A stretch of 64,000 nt of DNA from Hydrogenophaga intermedia (lineage in GTDB: Bacteria > Pseudomonadota > Gammaproteobacteria > Burkholderiales > Burkholderiaceae_C). The stretch spans positions 1-64,000 of the forward strand of contig NZ_CCAE010000007.1 of the NCBI RefSeq assembly GCF_000723405.1, read 5' to 3'. Below are positions 51,363 through 59,702 of the stretch, in pieces. The notes beneath the pieces are model-generated. The model ran no database searches, was not told where the DNA came from, and saw only the letters and a program-made list of their open reading frames with translations. The first letter of the stretch is position 1; each line of letters starts with the position of its first letter. A program made the position numbers and the translations under genes.

Positions 51363-53534
51363 ATGAGCGAACAGAACACCCGCCGACCCGGCGAGGTCTT
51401 CAACGACGAAGACTCCAACCGCAGCGACAACCCCCACTTCGACAGCGTGCTCGCCACCCGCCTGAGCCGACGCCACCTGCTGCGTGGCGGCGCTGGCGCG
51501 GCTGTGGTGGGCAGCGCCGCGCTCGCGGGCTGCGCCACACCGGCCTCGTCGGGCGGCGCCCCCGGCGCGGCCACCCAGCTCGGCTTCACGCCCGTGGCCC
51601 GCACCACCGCCGACACCGTGACCGTGCCGCCCGGCTACACCGCGCAGGTGCTCTACGCCGGTGGTGACCCACTGGGCGCCGACGTGCCCGCCTTTCGCAA
51701 CGACGGCAGCGACGAGCAGTGGGGCCGCCGCGCAGGCGACCACCACGACGGCATCGAATGGTTCGGCCTGGACGCGCAGAACCAGCCCTCGGGCAGCTTC
51801 ACTTCGCGCGGCCTGCTGGCCATGAACCACGAGGCCACCACCGACGAAAAGCTGTCCTCCTTCTTCATCCACGCCAACGGCGGCACGGCCACGCTGCCGC
51901 GCCCGGCGGCCGAGATCGACAAGGAGCTGATGATCCATGGCATCTCCGTGGTGGAGGTGCGCCGCGACGGACGCCGCTGGGCCACGCAGCCCGCCTCGCC
52001 GTACAACCGCCGCATCACCACCCTGAGCGAGGCGATCTTCACCGGCCCCGCCGCCGGCAGCGCGCACCTGGCCACCAAGTACAGCCCCAACGGCACCAAG
52101 GGCCGCGGCACGGTCAACAACTGCGGCACCGGCAAGACGCCCTGGGGCACGCTGGTGTCTGGCGAAGAGAACTGGTACGGCTACTTCTTCCGCGACGCGC
52201 AGGACGACGCGCGCCGCAACGACCCGAAGATCACCGCCGCCTTCAAGCGCTACGGCCGCAACGCGGGCGCGGCCAGCCGCCACGGCTGGGAATCGGGCGG
52301 CAGCGACGACCGCTTCCAGCGCTGGAACACCGGCGCCACCGGTGCGAGCGCACGCGAGGACTACCGCAACGAGTTCCACACCTTCGGCTACGTGGTCGAG
52401 CTCGACCCCTACAACCCCAACACCCTGCTGACCAAGCGCACCGCGCTGGGCCGTTTCGCGCACGAGAACGTGAGCTTCGCCAAACCCGTGGCCGGCCAGC
52501 CTGTGGTGGCCTACATGGGCTGCGACGCGCGCGGTGAGTACATCTACAAGTTCGTCTCCGCCGAGAAGTGGGACCCGGCCGACGCGAACCCGCGCAACCG
52601 CCTGGCCGCGGGCGACAAATACCTGGACGCCGGCGCGCTGTACGTGGCGCGCTTCAACGCCGACGGCAGCGGCGAGTGGCTGGAGCTCTCGCCCAAGAAC
52701 CCCGCCATCAGCGGCTTCAAGGGCTTCGACTTCAAGACCCAGGCCGACGTCTGCGTGTTCACCCGCCTGGCCGCCGACGCGGCGGGCGCCACCAAGATGG
52801 ACCGCCCCGAGTGGACCGGCGTGAACCCGAAGAACGGCGAGGTCTACATCACGCTGACCAACAACAGCGCACGCACCGAGGCCACCGTGGACGCCGCCAA
52901 CCCGCGCACCTACAGCGACATGAAGGGCAGCAAGGAGCAGAAAGGCAACGTGCACGGCCACATCGTGCGCCTGGCCGAGGCCACGCCCGCCGAAGCGACG
53001 TTCCGCTGGGACATCTACCTCTTCGCGTCCGAAGCCGACGCGGACAAGGCCAACATCAACCTCTCCAACCTGAGCGATCAGAACGACCTGTCCTCGCCCG
53101 ACGGCCTGGTGTTCAGCCCGGCCACCGGCATCTGCTGGATCGAGACCGACGACGGCGCCTACACCGACAAGACCAACTGCATGCTGCTGGCCGCCCTGCC
53201 CGGCCAGGTGGGCGACGGCGGCGCGCGCACGGTGAAGTCCGGCAACAAGGACGTGACCACGCACGTCGGCAAGCCGCAGACGCCGGCCACGCTGCGCCGC
53301 TTCCTCGTCGGCCCCAAGGGCGCCGAGATCACGGGCATCACCGAGACGCCGGACGGCCGCGCGATCTTCGTGAACATCCAGCACGCGGGCGAGAACACGA
53401 AGATGGCCGACGTCGGCGACCCGGCGAAGTACGAGAGCCGCTGGCCGAGCAGCGCGGGGTATGGCGCTGGCCAGCGCCCGCGCTCGGCCACGGTCGTGAT
53501 CACGAAGAACGATGGCGGGGTGATCGGCACCTGA
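51363..53534 (+). CDS. PhoX-family phosphatase, second copy, divergent active site
   Basis: 723-residue PhoX/DUF839 protein. Tat signal LSRRHLLRGGAGAAVVGSAA followed by lipobox LAGC, so a Tat lipoprotein. It shares the overall PhoX layout with the first copy (HHDGIEWFGLD, LLAMNHEATT, RGTVNNCGTGKTPWG, YVVELDPYNP, ending ATVVITKNDGGVIGT). The segment equal to the iron-ligand Cys motif reads TPWGTLVSGEENWYGYF, with Gly in place of Cys. It may be a distinct PhoX subgroup with another metal arrangement or substrate. Pho box upstream, terminator downstream. Confidence 0.9.
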   Translation: MSEQNTRRPGEVFNDEDSNRSDNPHFDSVLATRLSRRHLLRGGAGAAVVGSAALAGCATPASSGGAPGAATQLGFTPVARTTADTVTVPPGYTAQVLYAGGDPLGADVPAFRNDGSDEQWGRRAGDHHDGIEWFGLDAQNQPSGSFTSRGLLAMNHEATTDEKLSSFFIHANGGTATLPRPAAEIDKELMIHGISVVEVRRDGRRWATQPASPYNRRITTLSEAIFTGPAAGSAHLATKYSPNGTKGRGTVNNCGTGKTPWGTLVSGEENWYGYFFRDAQDDARRNDPKITAAFKRYGRNAGAASRHGWESGGSDDRFQRWNTGATGASAREDYRNEFHTFGYVVELDPYNPNTLLTKRTALGRFAHENVSFAKPVAGQPVVAYMGCDARGEYIYKFVSAEKWDPADANPRNRLAAGDKYLDAGALYVARFNADGSGEWLELSPKNPAISGFKGFDFKTQADVCVFTRLAADAAGATKMDRPEWTGVNPKNGEVYITLTNNSARTEATVDAANPRTYSDMKGSKEQKGNVHGHIVRLAEATPAEATFRWDIYLFASEADADKANINLSNLSDQNDLSSPDGLVFSPATGICWIETDDGAYTDKTNCMLLAALPGQVGDGGARTVKSGNKDVTTHVGKPQTPATLRRFLVGPKGAEITGITETPDGRAIFVNIQHAGENTKMADVGDPAKYESRWPSSAGYGAGQRPRSATVVITKNDGGVIGT

Positions 53535-53558
53535 AGCCGCTCGCCATCGCACCCTGCG

Positions 53559-53591
53559 GGCCCTTCGGCGTGAGCCGGAGGGCCTTTTTCT
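53559..53591 (+). terminator. Intrinsic terminator after second phoX
   Basis: 11-bp stem GGCCCTTCGGC/GCCGGAGGGCC, loop GTGA, followed by TTTTTCTT. It starts 24 bp after the stop codon. Confidence 0.85.
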
Positions 53592-53604
53592 TGTCGCGCG
53601 CGGT

Positions 53605-54147
53605 TCAGCGCAGCAGGGCCTCGGCCATCGCGCGGTAGCTCTGCAAAGGCGGCACCTCGCGCGCCGGGCGCTTGGCCGCGTCGTCCCAGCGGCGCAGGCG
53701 CAGAGCGTCCTGCGCATGGGCGAGCGCGTCGTAGGCCTCGCAGCCCGCGGCGTCCAGCGGGCCACCCTGCAGCACCAGGCTGCGGCGTGAATCGTCCGAC
53801 AGCGCGCGCAGGTAGCGCGGGTCGGCGCACAGGCGCCGCTTGGCCATCACGTGCAGGCCGACCGGGCCGCTCACGGCGGCGCCGAACAGGCGCTCCAGCG
53901 CGCCGGCCGCGATCGCCTCGTGGCGGTCGTCGATGCCCTCGGCGCTGAGCGTGCCGGCCATGCCGTGGATCAGGTGGCCCACGTCGTGCAGCAGTGCGGC
54001 AATGACCAGCGCGTCGCCCGCACCGCCGCGGCGCGCGAGGTCGGCGGTCTGCAGCGCGTGCTCCAGGTGCGTGACGGATTCGCCCGTGTAGCGCTCGTGG
54101 CCGCGCGCGCCCAGCAGGGCCCAGAGGTCGTCGAAGGAAGGGATCAT
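53605..54147 (-). CDS. PhnZ-like HD-domain oxygenase, phosphonate type
   Basis: 180-residue HD-domain protein of the phosphonate-associated HDIG group (TIGR03276). HD motif and metal ligands: HLEHALQTADLA, AALLHDVGHLIHG and DDRHEAIAAGAL. The motif HERYTGESVTHLEHALQ places Tyr and Glu three residues apart, as in PhnZ, where Tyr24 and Glu27 guard the mixed-valent diiron site that cleaves 2-amino-1-hydroxyethylphosphonate. Start at 54147 (MIPSFDDLWALLG). Divergent from a flavin oxidase with a Pho box between. The usual partner hydroxylase PhnY is not in the window. Confidence 0.85.
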   Translation of the reverse strand: MIPSFDDLWALLGARGHERYTGESVTHLEHALQTADLARRGGAGDALVIAALLHDVGHLIHGMAGTLSAEGIDDRHEAIAAGALERLFGAAVSGPVGLHVMAKRRLCADPRYLRALSDDSRRSLVLQGGPLDAAGCEAYDALAHAQDALRLRRWDDAAKRPAREVPPLQSYRAMAEALLR

Positions 54148-54158
54148 GTGCGATGTGA

Positions 54159-54176
54159 CTGTCACCGGGCTTTCAT
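54159..54176 (+). promoter_or_regulatory. Pho box between phosphonate genes
   Basis: CTGTCAC, 4 bases (CGGG), CTTTCAT: 7-4-7 spacing with a near-consensus first half. It lies between the divergent HD-oxygenase and flavin oxidase genes, 46 bp before the latter's TTG start. Confidence 0.7.
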
Positions 54177-54222
54177 TGTGTGCAAGGACCATGACGGTTC
54201 GAAGTCACACCCGAGACCTGAT

Positions 54223-55341
54223 TTGAGCAACTCGTCTTTCGACCTGATCGTCGTGGGCAGCGGCATTGCCGGCCTGGCCCACGCCTGGATGGGACATCGC
54301 CGCGGCCTGCGCGTGGCGGTGATCGAGCGCGACCACCGCTGCGTGGGCGCCTCCATCCGCAACTTCGGCTTCGTGACCGTCACGGGGCAGCGTGCCGGCG
54401 ACACCTGGCGGCGCGCGCGCCGCTCGCGCGACCTGTGGGCCGAGCTGGCGCCGCAAGCGGGCATTCCCGTCGTGCACAGCGGCCTGTGGGTGGTGGCTCA
54501 GCGCCCGCGCGCGCTCGACGTGCTGGCCGAGTTCGCGGGCACCGACATGGGCGCGGCCTGCGAGCTGCACCGCGGCACCGCCTGGGGCGCGCGCATGCCC
54601 GCCCTCAAGGCCGCCGGTGCCGCCGGCGCGCTGTACAGCCCGCACGAGCTGCGCGTCGAATCGCGCGAGGCCATCCCCGCCATCGCGCGCTGGCTGCAGG
54701 CGCAGGGCGTGCAATTCACCTGGGGCCAGGAGGTGCTGGGCATCGAGGGCCACACGGTGCACGGTGCCACCGGTGAATGGACGGCCGAACGCATCGTCGT
54801 CTGCCCCGGCACCGAACTCAACGGCGTGGCGCGGCGTCTGCTGCCCGATCACGAACTGCGCCTGACGCGCCTGCAGATGCTGCGCGTGCGCCCGCACGCG
54901 GGCTTCACGCTCGGCGCGGCGGTGATGAGCGACCTGAGCCTGGTGCGCTACCACGGCTACGCCGACCTCGCGAGCTCGGCCCCGCTGCTCGAACAACTGC
55001 GCGCCGAGTGCGGCCAGAGCCTGGACGACGGCATCCACCTGATCGCCGTGCAGAGCGCCGATGGCACGCTGGTGGTGGGCGACTCGCACCACCCACACGC
55101 CACGCCCGAGCCCTTCGCCAGCGAGGCCGTGGACGATCGCATCCTGCGCCACCTGCACGAAGTGGTGGGCCTGGACCACTGCGAGGTGCTGGAGCGCTGG
55201 ACGGGCGTCTACCCCACGGGCCACACCAGCGACGCGCTGATCCACGCGCCCGCCGACCACCTGCGCCTGGTGCTGGTGACCAGCGGCACCGGCGCCAGCA
55301 CCTCGTTCGGCATTGCCGAGGACGTGTTCGCGGGCTGGTGA
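54223..55341 (+). CDS. FAD-dependent oxidoreductase, TIGR03364/HpnW type
   Basis: 372-residue DAO-family flavoprotein. FAD dinucleotide motif FDLIVVGSGIAGLAHAW; ARG-type GASIRNFGFVTVTGQ; C-terminal GTGASTSFGIAEDVF. The group (HpnW, TIGR03364) is tied to aminoethylphosphonate catabolism, and a characterised member (PbfC-type) is reported to oxidise N-methyl-aminoethylphosphonate. Start is TTG (MSNSSFDLI) because no in-frame ATG precedes it; a GTG 15 codons earlier is possible. Pho box upstream; divergent from the PhnZ-like gene. Confidence 0.85.
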   Translation: MSNSSFDLIVVGSGIAGLAHAWMGHRRGLRVAVIERDHRCVGASIRNFGFVTVTGQRAGDTWRRARRSRDLWAELAPQAGIPVVHSGLWVVAQRPRALDVLAEFAGTDMGAACELHRGTAWGARMPALKAAGAAGALYSPHELRVESREAIPAIARWLQAQGVQFTWGQEVLGIEGHTVHGATGEWTAERIVVCPGTELNGVARRLLPDHELRLTRLQMLRVRPHAGFTLGAAVMSDLSLVRYHGYADLASSAPLLEQLRAECGQSLDDGIHLIAVQSADGTLVVGDSHHPHATPEPFASEAVDDRILRHLHEVVGLDHCEVLERWTGVYPTGHTSDALIHAPADHLRLVLVTSGTGASTSFGIAEDVFAGW

Positions 55342-55351
55342 CCGGGGCTGA

Positions 55352-56122
55352 TCAGGGCACCGGCCAGCCGAGCGCGAGCGCCAGCACCCAGGCCGCTTCG
55401 TCGGTGCAGGTACCGGCCAGCACGCGGCGCGCGGCCTCGTCGCGCTCCACGCACTCGAAGCCGGCGACTTCGCCGTCCTGGTTGTCGGGCACCACACCAT
55501 CCGGCAGCGTGGCCACGCACCAGTGGATGGTTTCGACCAGTTGCCCCAGGCCACCGGCGTCCTCGGTGGGCTTGCCCATGCGGAAGGCCCGGCCCCAGCG
55601 AAGGTCCCGCAGGTCGGCGATGCGCAGCCCCGCCTCTTCCCAGGTCTCGCGCGCCAGCGTGTCGTCCAGCGATTCGCCGTGCGCCACCATGCCGCCCATC
55701 AGCGTGTCCCAGCGGCCCGGGTCGTTGGCCTTGTCGAACGCGCGCTGCTGCAACCAGACGCGGCCATCGGGCGCCAGCCCGACCAGGTGCACGGCCTCGG
55801 TGGCGATGCCGAGCACGCGCACCACGCCGCGTTCGATCGCGCCCACCACCAGGCCCTCGGCGTCGCGCACCGACACCGCCTCGTCGCGCCAGGGGCCCGT
55901 GCGGCCGATGCCGCGCAGGTGCCGCGCCAGCGCCTGCAGGGTGGCGACGGCATCGTCGCTGTTTGTCCAGTGCGGCGCCACGTCCGGCCACAGCGCGGGG
56001 TGCACCGAGCCGATGCGCCGGCCGTGCCACTCGAGCGGCACGCGATGCGCGTCCGCGACCTGAGCGAAGCGGCCCGCGCATGCGCTCAGCCAACTCGGCA
56101 GTGCCTTGTCTACCGAGTCCAT
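55352..56122 (-). CDS. Nudix hydrolase with DUF4743
   Basis: 256-residue Nudix protein. The N-terminal DUF4743 region (residues about 1-110: VPLEWHGRRIGSVHPALWPD) is followed by the Nudix domain with box GGMVAHGESLDDTLARETWE and EAGL, all catalytic Glu present. Plant and yeast relatives are often called thiamine-pyrophosphokinase-related; the true substrate of the bacterial type is unknown. It follows uvrD by 6 bp on the same strand and is probably co-transcribed. Confidence 0.87.
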   Translation of the reverse strand: MDSVDKALPSWLSACAGRFAQVADAHRVPLEWHGRRIGSVHPALWPDVAPHWTNSDDAVATLQALARHLRGIGRTGPWRDEAVSVRDAEGLVVGAIERGVVRVLGIATEAVHLVGLAPDGRVWLQQRAFDKANDPGRWDTLMGGMVAHGESLDDTLARETWEEAGLRIADLRDLRWGRAFRMGKPTEDAGGLGQLVETIHWCVATLPDGVVPDNQDGEVAGFECVERDEAARRVLAGTCTDEAAWVLALALGWPVP

Positions 56123-56128
56123 CGACGC

Positions 56129-58492
56129 TTATTCGATCGGCGTGAGCTTGGCCACGCTGAGCGCCAGCCACTTGGTGCCGTGGCGCGGGAAGCTCACCTG
56201 CGCGCGCGCGTCATCGCCCGCGCCCTCCACAGCCAGCACCTTGCCCTCGCCGAACTTGTTGTGGAACACCGCCATGCCGCTCTTGATGGGCGTGCCGCGG
56301 TCGGGCTCGGGCGGCGGTGCGCTGGTGGCCTTCCATGCCGGCGACCACGCGGGCTGTGGCACTGGCGCACCCATCGCACGGTGCCCGCCCCAGCCGGCGC
56401 TGCCCATGCCGCCCCAGCCCGAGGCCTGCGGCGGCGTGAGCCACTTCAGGCAGTGCTCGGGCAACTCGTCGAAGAAGCGGCTCTTGAGGTTGTAGCGCGT
56501 CTGGCCGTGCAACAGCCGCGTCTGCGAATGGCTCAGGTACAGGCGCTTGCGGGCGCGCGTGATGGCCACGTACATCAGGCGACGCTCTTCTTCCAGGCCG
56601 TCGCGGTCGCTCATGGCGTTCTCGTGGGGGAACAGACCTTCCTCCAGACCACCGATGAACACGCAGTCGAACTCCAGGCCCTTGGCCGCATGCACGGTCA
56701 TGAGCTGCACCGCGTCCTGACCGGCCTGGGCCTGGTTGTCGCCCGATTCGAGCGCGGCGTGCGAGAGAAAGGCCGCCAGCGGGCTCAGGGTCTCGCCGGT
56801 GTCGGCGTCGGGCGCCAGCGGCTGGTCGAGCACCGGTGCGTTCAGGTCCAGCCCCTGGCTCGCCGGACTCTGCGTGAGCGCCACCGCCTCGCGGCCGAAG
56901 CCTTCCTGCATCACGAAGCTCTCGGCCGCGTTGACCAATTCCTCCAGGTTTTCCACACGCTCCTGGCCCTCGCGTTCCTGGCGGAAGTGTTCCACCAGGC
57001 CGCTGTGCTCCAGCACCAGCTCGACGATGTCCTTGAGGTTGCTGCCCTCGCTGCGCTCGCGCATCACGTCGACCTTGGCCACGAAGCCGGCGATGGCCGT
57101 GCCCGCGCGGCCGGTGACCGCACTCACCGCGTCGTGCAGCGAGCAGCCAGCCGCGCGGGCCACGTCCTGCAACTGCTCCACGCTGCGCGCGCCGATGCCG
57201 CGCGGCGGAAAGTTGAGCACGCGCAGGAAGCTGGTGTCGTCGCGCGGGTTCTCGATCAGGCGCAGGTAGGCCAGGGCGTGCTTGACCTCGGCGCGCTCGA
57301 AAAAGCGCAGGCCGCCGTACACGCGGTAGGGCAGGCCGGCGTTGAACAGCGCGGTTTCCACCACGCGGCTCTGCGCGTTGCTGCGGTAGAGGATGGCGAT
57401 CTCCGACCTTGGCACTTCCTCGCGCACCAGCGCCTTGATCTCGTCCACGATCCACTGCGCCTCGGCAAAGTCGCTCACCGATTCGTTGATGCGCACCAGC
57501 TCGCCCGCGCCGGCCTCGGTGCGCAGGTTCTTGCCCAGGCGGCGCTGGTTGTGGCCGATGAGGTGGTTCGCCGCGTCGAGGATGTTGCTGACGCTTCGGT
57601 AGTTTTGCTCCAGCTTGATCTGGTTCTTCTGGGGCACGCGGTACTCGCGCACGAAGTCGGCCATGTTGCCCACGCGCGCGCCGCGAAAGGCGTAGATGCT
57701 CTGGTCGTCGTCGCCCACGGCGAACACCGCGTTGCCCTGCACGTCCAGGCCCTCCATCGGCGGCGGCGAGAACAGCTTGATCCAGGCGTACTGCAGCTTG
57801 TTGGTGTCCTGGAACTCGTCGATCAGGATGTGGCGAAAGCGCCGCTGGTAGTGCGCGCGGATGGCGTCCTGGTCGCGCAGCAGCTCGTAGCTGCGCAGCA
57901 TCAGCTCCCCGAAATCGACCACGCCCTCGCGCTGGCACTGCTCCTCGTACAGCGCGTACAGCTCGACCTTCTTGCGCGTGTCCTCGTCGCGCGCGGGCAC
58001 GTCGCGCGCTCGCATGCCATCCTCCTTGCAGCCGCTGATGAAGTACTGCAACTGCTTGGGCGGAAAGCGCTCGTCGTCCACGTTGAACTGCTTGCACAGG
58101 CGCTTGATGGCCGAGAGCTGGTCCTGCGTGTCCAGGATCTGGAAGGTGGCGGGCAGGCCCGCGAGCTGGTGGTGGGCACGAAGCAGGCGGTTGCACAGGC
58201 CGTGGAAAGTGCCGATCCACATGCCGCGCACGTTGACGGGCAGCAGGGCCGACAGGCGCGTGACCATTTCCTTGGCGGCCTTGTTGGTGAAGGTCACGGC
58301 CAGCACGCCGCCCGGGCCCACCTGCCCGGTCTGCAGCAGCCAGGCGATGCGCGTGGTGAGCACGCGCGTCTTGCCCGAGCCGGCGCCCGCGAGGATGAGC
58401 GCGTGTTCGGCGGGCAGGGTGACGGCGGCGGCCTGCTCGGGGTTGAGGCCGGCGACCAGCGGCGAGGCATTCGGGGGGGTGTCCAGGGGCAT
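56129..58492 (-). CDS. uvrD: DNA helicase II
   Basis: 787-residue superfamily 1A helicase acting in nucleotide-excision and mismatch repair. Motifs: LAGAGSGKTRVL (I), FTNKAAKEM (Ia), LIDEFQDTNKLQYAW (II), VGDDDQSIYAFRGA (III), LEQNYRS (IV), MTVHAAKGLEFDCVFIGGLEEG (V; shown in part) and VAITRARKRLYL (VI). The C-terminal Tudor-like end (GTPIKSGMAVFHNKFGEGKV) is present. Start at 58492 (MPLDTPPNASPLVAGLNPEQ) with TACAAT exactly six bases upstream and no Shine-Dalgarno; the longer frame upstream is not protein-like. Confidence 0.95.
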   Translation of the reverse strand: MPLDTPPNASPLVAGLNPEQAAAVTLPAEHALILAGAGSGKTRVLTTRIAWLLQTGQVGPGGVLAVTFTNKAAKEMVTRLSALLPVNVRGMWIGTFHGLCNRLLRAHHQLAGLPATFQILDTQDQLSAIKRLCKQFNVDDERFPPKQLQYFISGCKEDGMRARDVPARDEDTRKKVELYALYEEQCQREGVVDFGELMLRSYELLRDQDAIRAHYQRRFRHILIDEFQDTNKLQYAWIKLFSPPPMEGLDVQGNAVFAVGDDDQSIYAFRGARVGNMADFVREYRVPQKNQIKLEQNYRSVSNILDAANHLIGHNQRRLGKNLRTEAGAGELVRINESVSDFAEAQWIVDEIKALVREEVPRSEIAILYRSNAQSRVVETALFNAGLPYRVYGGLRFFERAEVKHALAYLRLIENPRDDTSFLRVLNFPPRGIGARSVEQLQDVARAAGCSLHDAVSAVTGRAGTAIAGFVAKVDVMRERSEGSNLKDIVELVLEHSGLVEHFRQEREGQERVENLEELVNAAESFVMQEGFGREAVALTQSPASQGLDLNAPVLDQPLAPDADTGETLSPLAAFLSHAALESGDNQAQAGQDAVQLMTVHAAKGLEFDCVFIGGLEEGLFPHENAMSDRDGLEEERRLMYVAITRARKRLYLSHSQTRLLHGQTRYNLKSRFFDELPEHCLKWLTPPQASGWGGMGSAGWGGHRAMGAPVPQPAWSPAWKATSAPPPEPDRGTPIKSGMAVFHNKFGEGKVLAVEGAGDDARAQVSFPRHGTKWLALSVAKLTPIE

Positions 58493-58498
58493 CACGGG

Positions 58499-58504
58499 AT
58501 TGTA
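58499..58504 (-). promoter_or_regulatory. -10 box, leaderless uvrD
   Basis: TACAAT on the minus strand, six bases (CCCGTG) before the uvrD ATG. Confidence 0.5.
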
Positions 58505-58581
58505 GGAAGCGCCCGCGCACCGACCGCACCATACGTGGGGGCATATGGACGCCATAAGCATCGGTCACCGGACCATCGGTC

Positions 58582-58628
58582 TAGAATCGCGCACCGGGCC
58601 CAAGATTCTTGCGCCCGGTTTTCTTTTT
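58582..58628 (+). promoter_or_regulatory. guaC promoter followed at once by a terminator hairpin
   Basis: TAGAAT at 58582-58587 would start transcription near 58594. Directly there, ACCGGGC...CAAG, loop ATT, CTTG...GCCCGGT (58593-58619) forms a strong stem followed by TTTTCTTTTT. Upstream the only gene runs the other way, so this terminator can only act on the guaC leader. An attenuation-type control of guaC is suggested. Confidence 0.6.
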
Positions 58629-58703
58629 GCCCCACGCGCGGCAAAGGGAACCGGCCAGGCCAAGCGCTCATCTGTTCAACAACAGCCCTCAGGAGCCTGG
58701 TTC

Positions 58704-59681
58704 ATGGAGATCTTCGACTACGACAACATCCTGCTGCTGCCACGCAAGTGCCGCGTGGAAAGCCGCTCGGAATGCGACGCGGGTGTGGAACTCGGCGGGC
58801 GGCGCTTTCGCCTGCCCGTGGTGCCCGCCAACATGAAGACGGTGGTGGACGAAACCATCTGCACCTGGCTGGCGCAGAACGGCTACTTCTACGTCATGCA
58901 CCGCTTCGACCTGGACAACGTGCAGTTCGTGCGCGACATGCACGCCAAGGGCTGCTTCGCGTCCATCTCGCTGGGCGTGAAGGCGCCCGACTACGCGACC
59001 GTGGACACGCTGGTGGCCGAGGGCCTGAGCCCGGAGTACATCACCATCGACATCGCGCACGGCCACGCCGACAGCGTGAAGAACATGATCGGCTACCTCA
59101 AGGACAAGCTGCCCAAGGCCTTCGTGATCGCGGGCAACGTGGCCACGCCCGAGGCGGTGATCGACCTGGAGAACTGGGGCGCCGACGCCACCAAGGTGGG
59201 CGTGGGGCCGGGCAAGGTCTGCATCACCAAGCTCAAGACCGGCTTCGGCACCGGCGGCTGGCAACTCAGCGCGCTCAAGTGGTGCGCGCGCGTGGCCACC
59301 AAGCCCATCATCGCGGACGGGGGCATCCGCTGCCACGGCGACATTGCCAAGAGCGTGCGCTTCGGCGCCAGCATGGTGATGATCGGCTCGCTGTTCGCGG
59401 GCCACGAGGAATCGCCCGGCCAGACGGTGGAAGAGAACGGCGTGCTCTACAAGGAGTACTACGGCTCGGCCAGCGACTTCAACAAGGGCGAGTACAAGCA
59501 CGTGGAAGGCAAGCGCATCCTGGAGCCCATCAAGGGCCCGCTGGCGAACACGCTGACCGAGATGGAGCAGGACGTGCAGAGCTCCATCAGCTACGCCGGC
59601 GGCACGAAGCTGCTGGACATCCGCAAGGTGAACTACGTGATCCTGGGCGGGGACAACGCCGGCGAACACCTGTTGATGTGA
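58704..59681 (+). CDS. guaC: GMP reductase
   Basis: 325-residue NADPH-dependent GMP reductase, converting GMP to IMP and ammonia in purine salvage. Start [16 protein letters not shown] with AGGAG upstream. The TIM-barrel signature [20 protein letters not shown] contains the catalytic Cys; [33 protein letters not shown] and the flap YYGSASDF follow. It lacks CBS domains, so it is not IMP dehydrogenase. It is the short type seen in Gram-positive bacteria and many betaproteobacteria. The leader carries a terminator hairpin. Confidence 0.93.
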   Translation: MEIFDYDNILLLPRKCRVESRSECDAGVELGGRRFRLPVVPANMKTVVDETICTWLAQNGYFYVMHRFDLDNVQFVRDMHAKGCFASISLGVKAPDYATVDTLVAEGLSPEYITIDIAHGHADSVKNMIGYLKDKLPKAFVIAGNVATPEAVIDLENWGADATKVGVGPGKVCITKLKTGFGTGGWQLSALKWCARVATKPIIADGGIRCHGDIAKSVRFGASMVMIGSLFAGHEESPGQTVEENGVLYKEYYGSASDFNKGEYKHVEGKRILEPIKGPLANTLTEMEQDVQSSISYAGGTKLLDIRKVNYVILGGDNAGEHLLM

Positions 59682-59702
59682 GGCGCCGACAGGCGCCTCA
59701 CA

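Noticed and set aside
53851-54222. Upstream extension of the flavin oxidase frame
   Set aside because: It lies antisense to the HD-domain gene and covers the Pho box; the conserved FAD domain starts only after TTG 54223.
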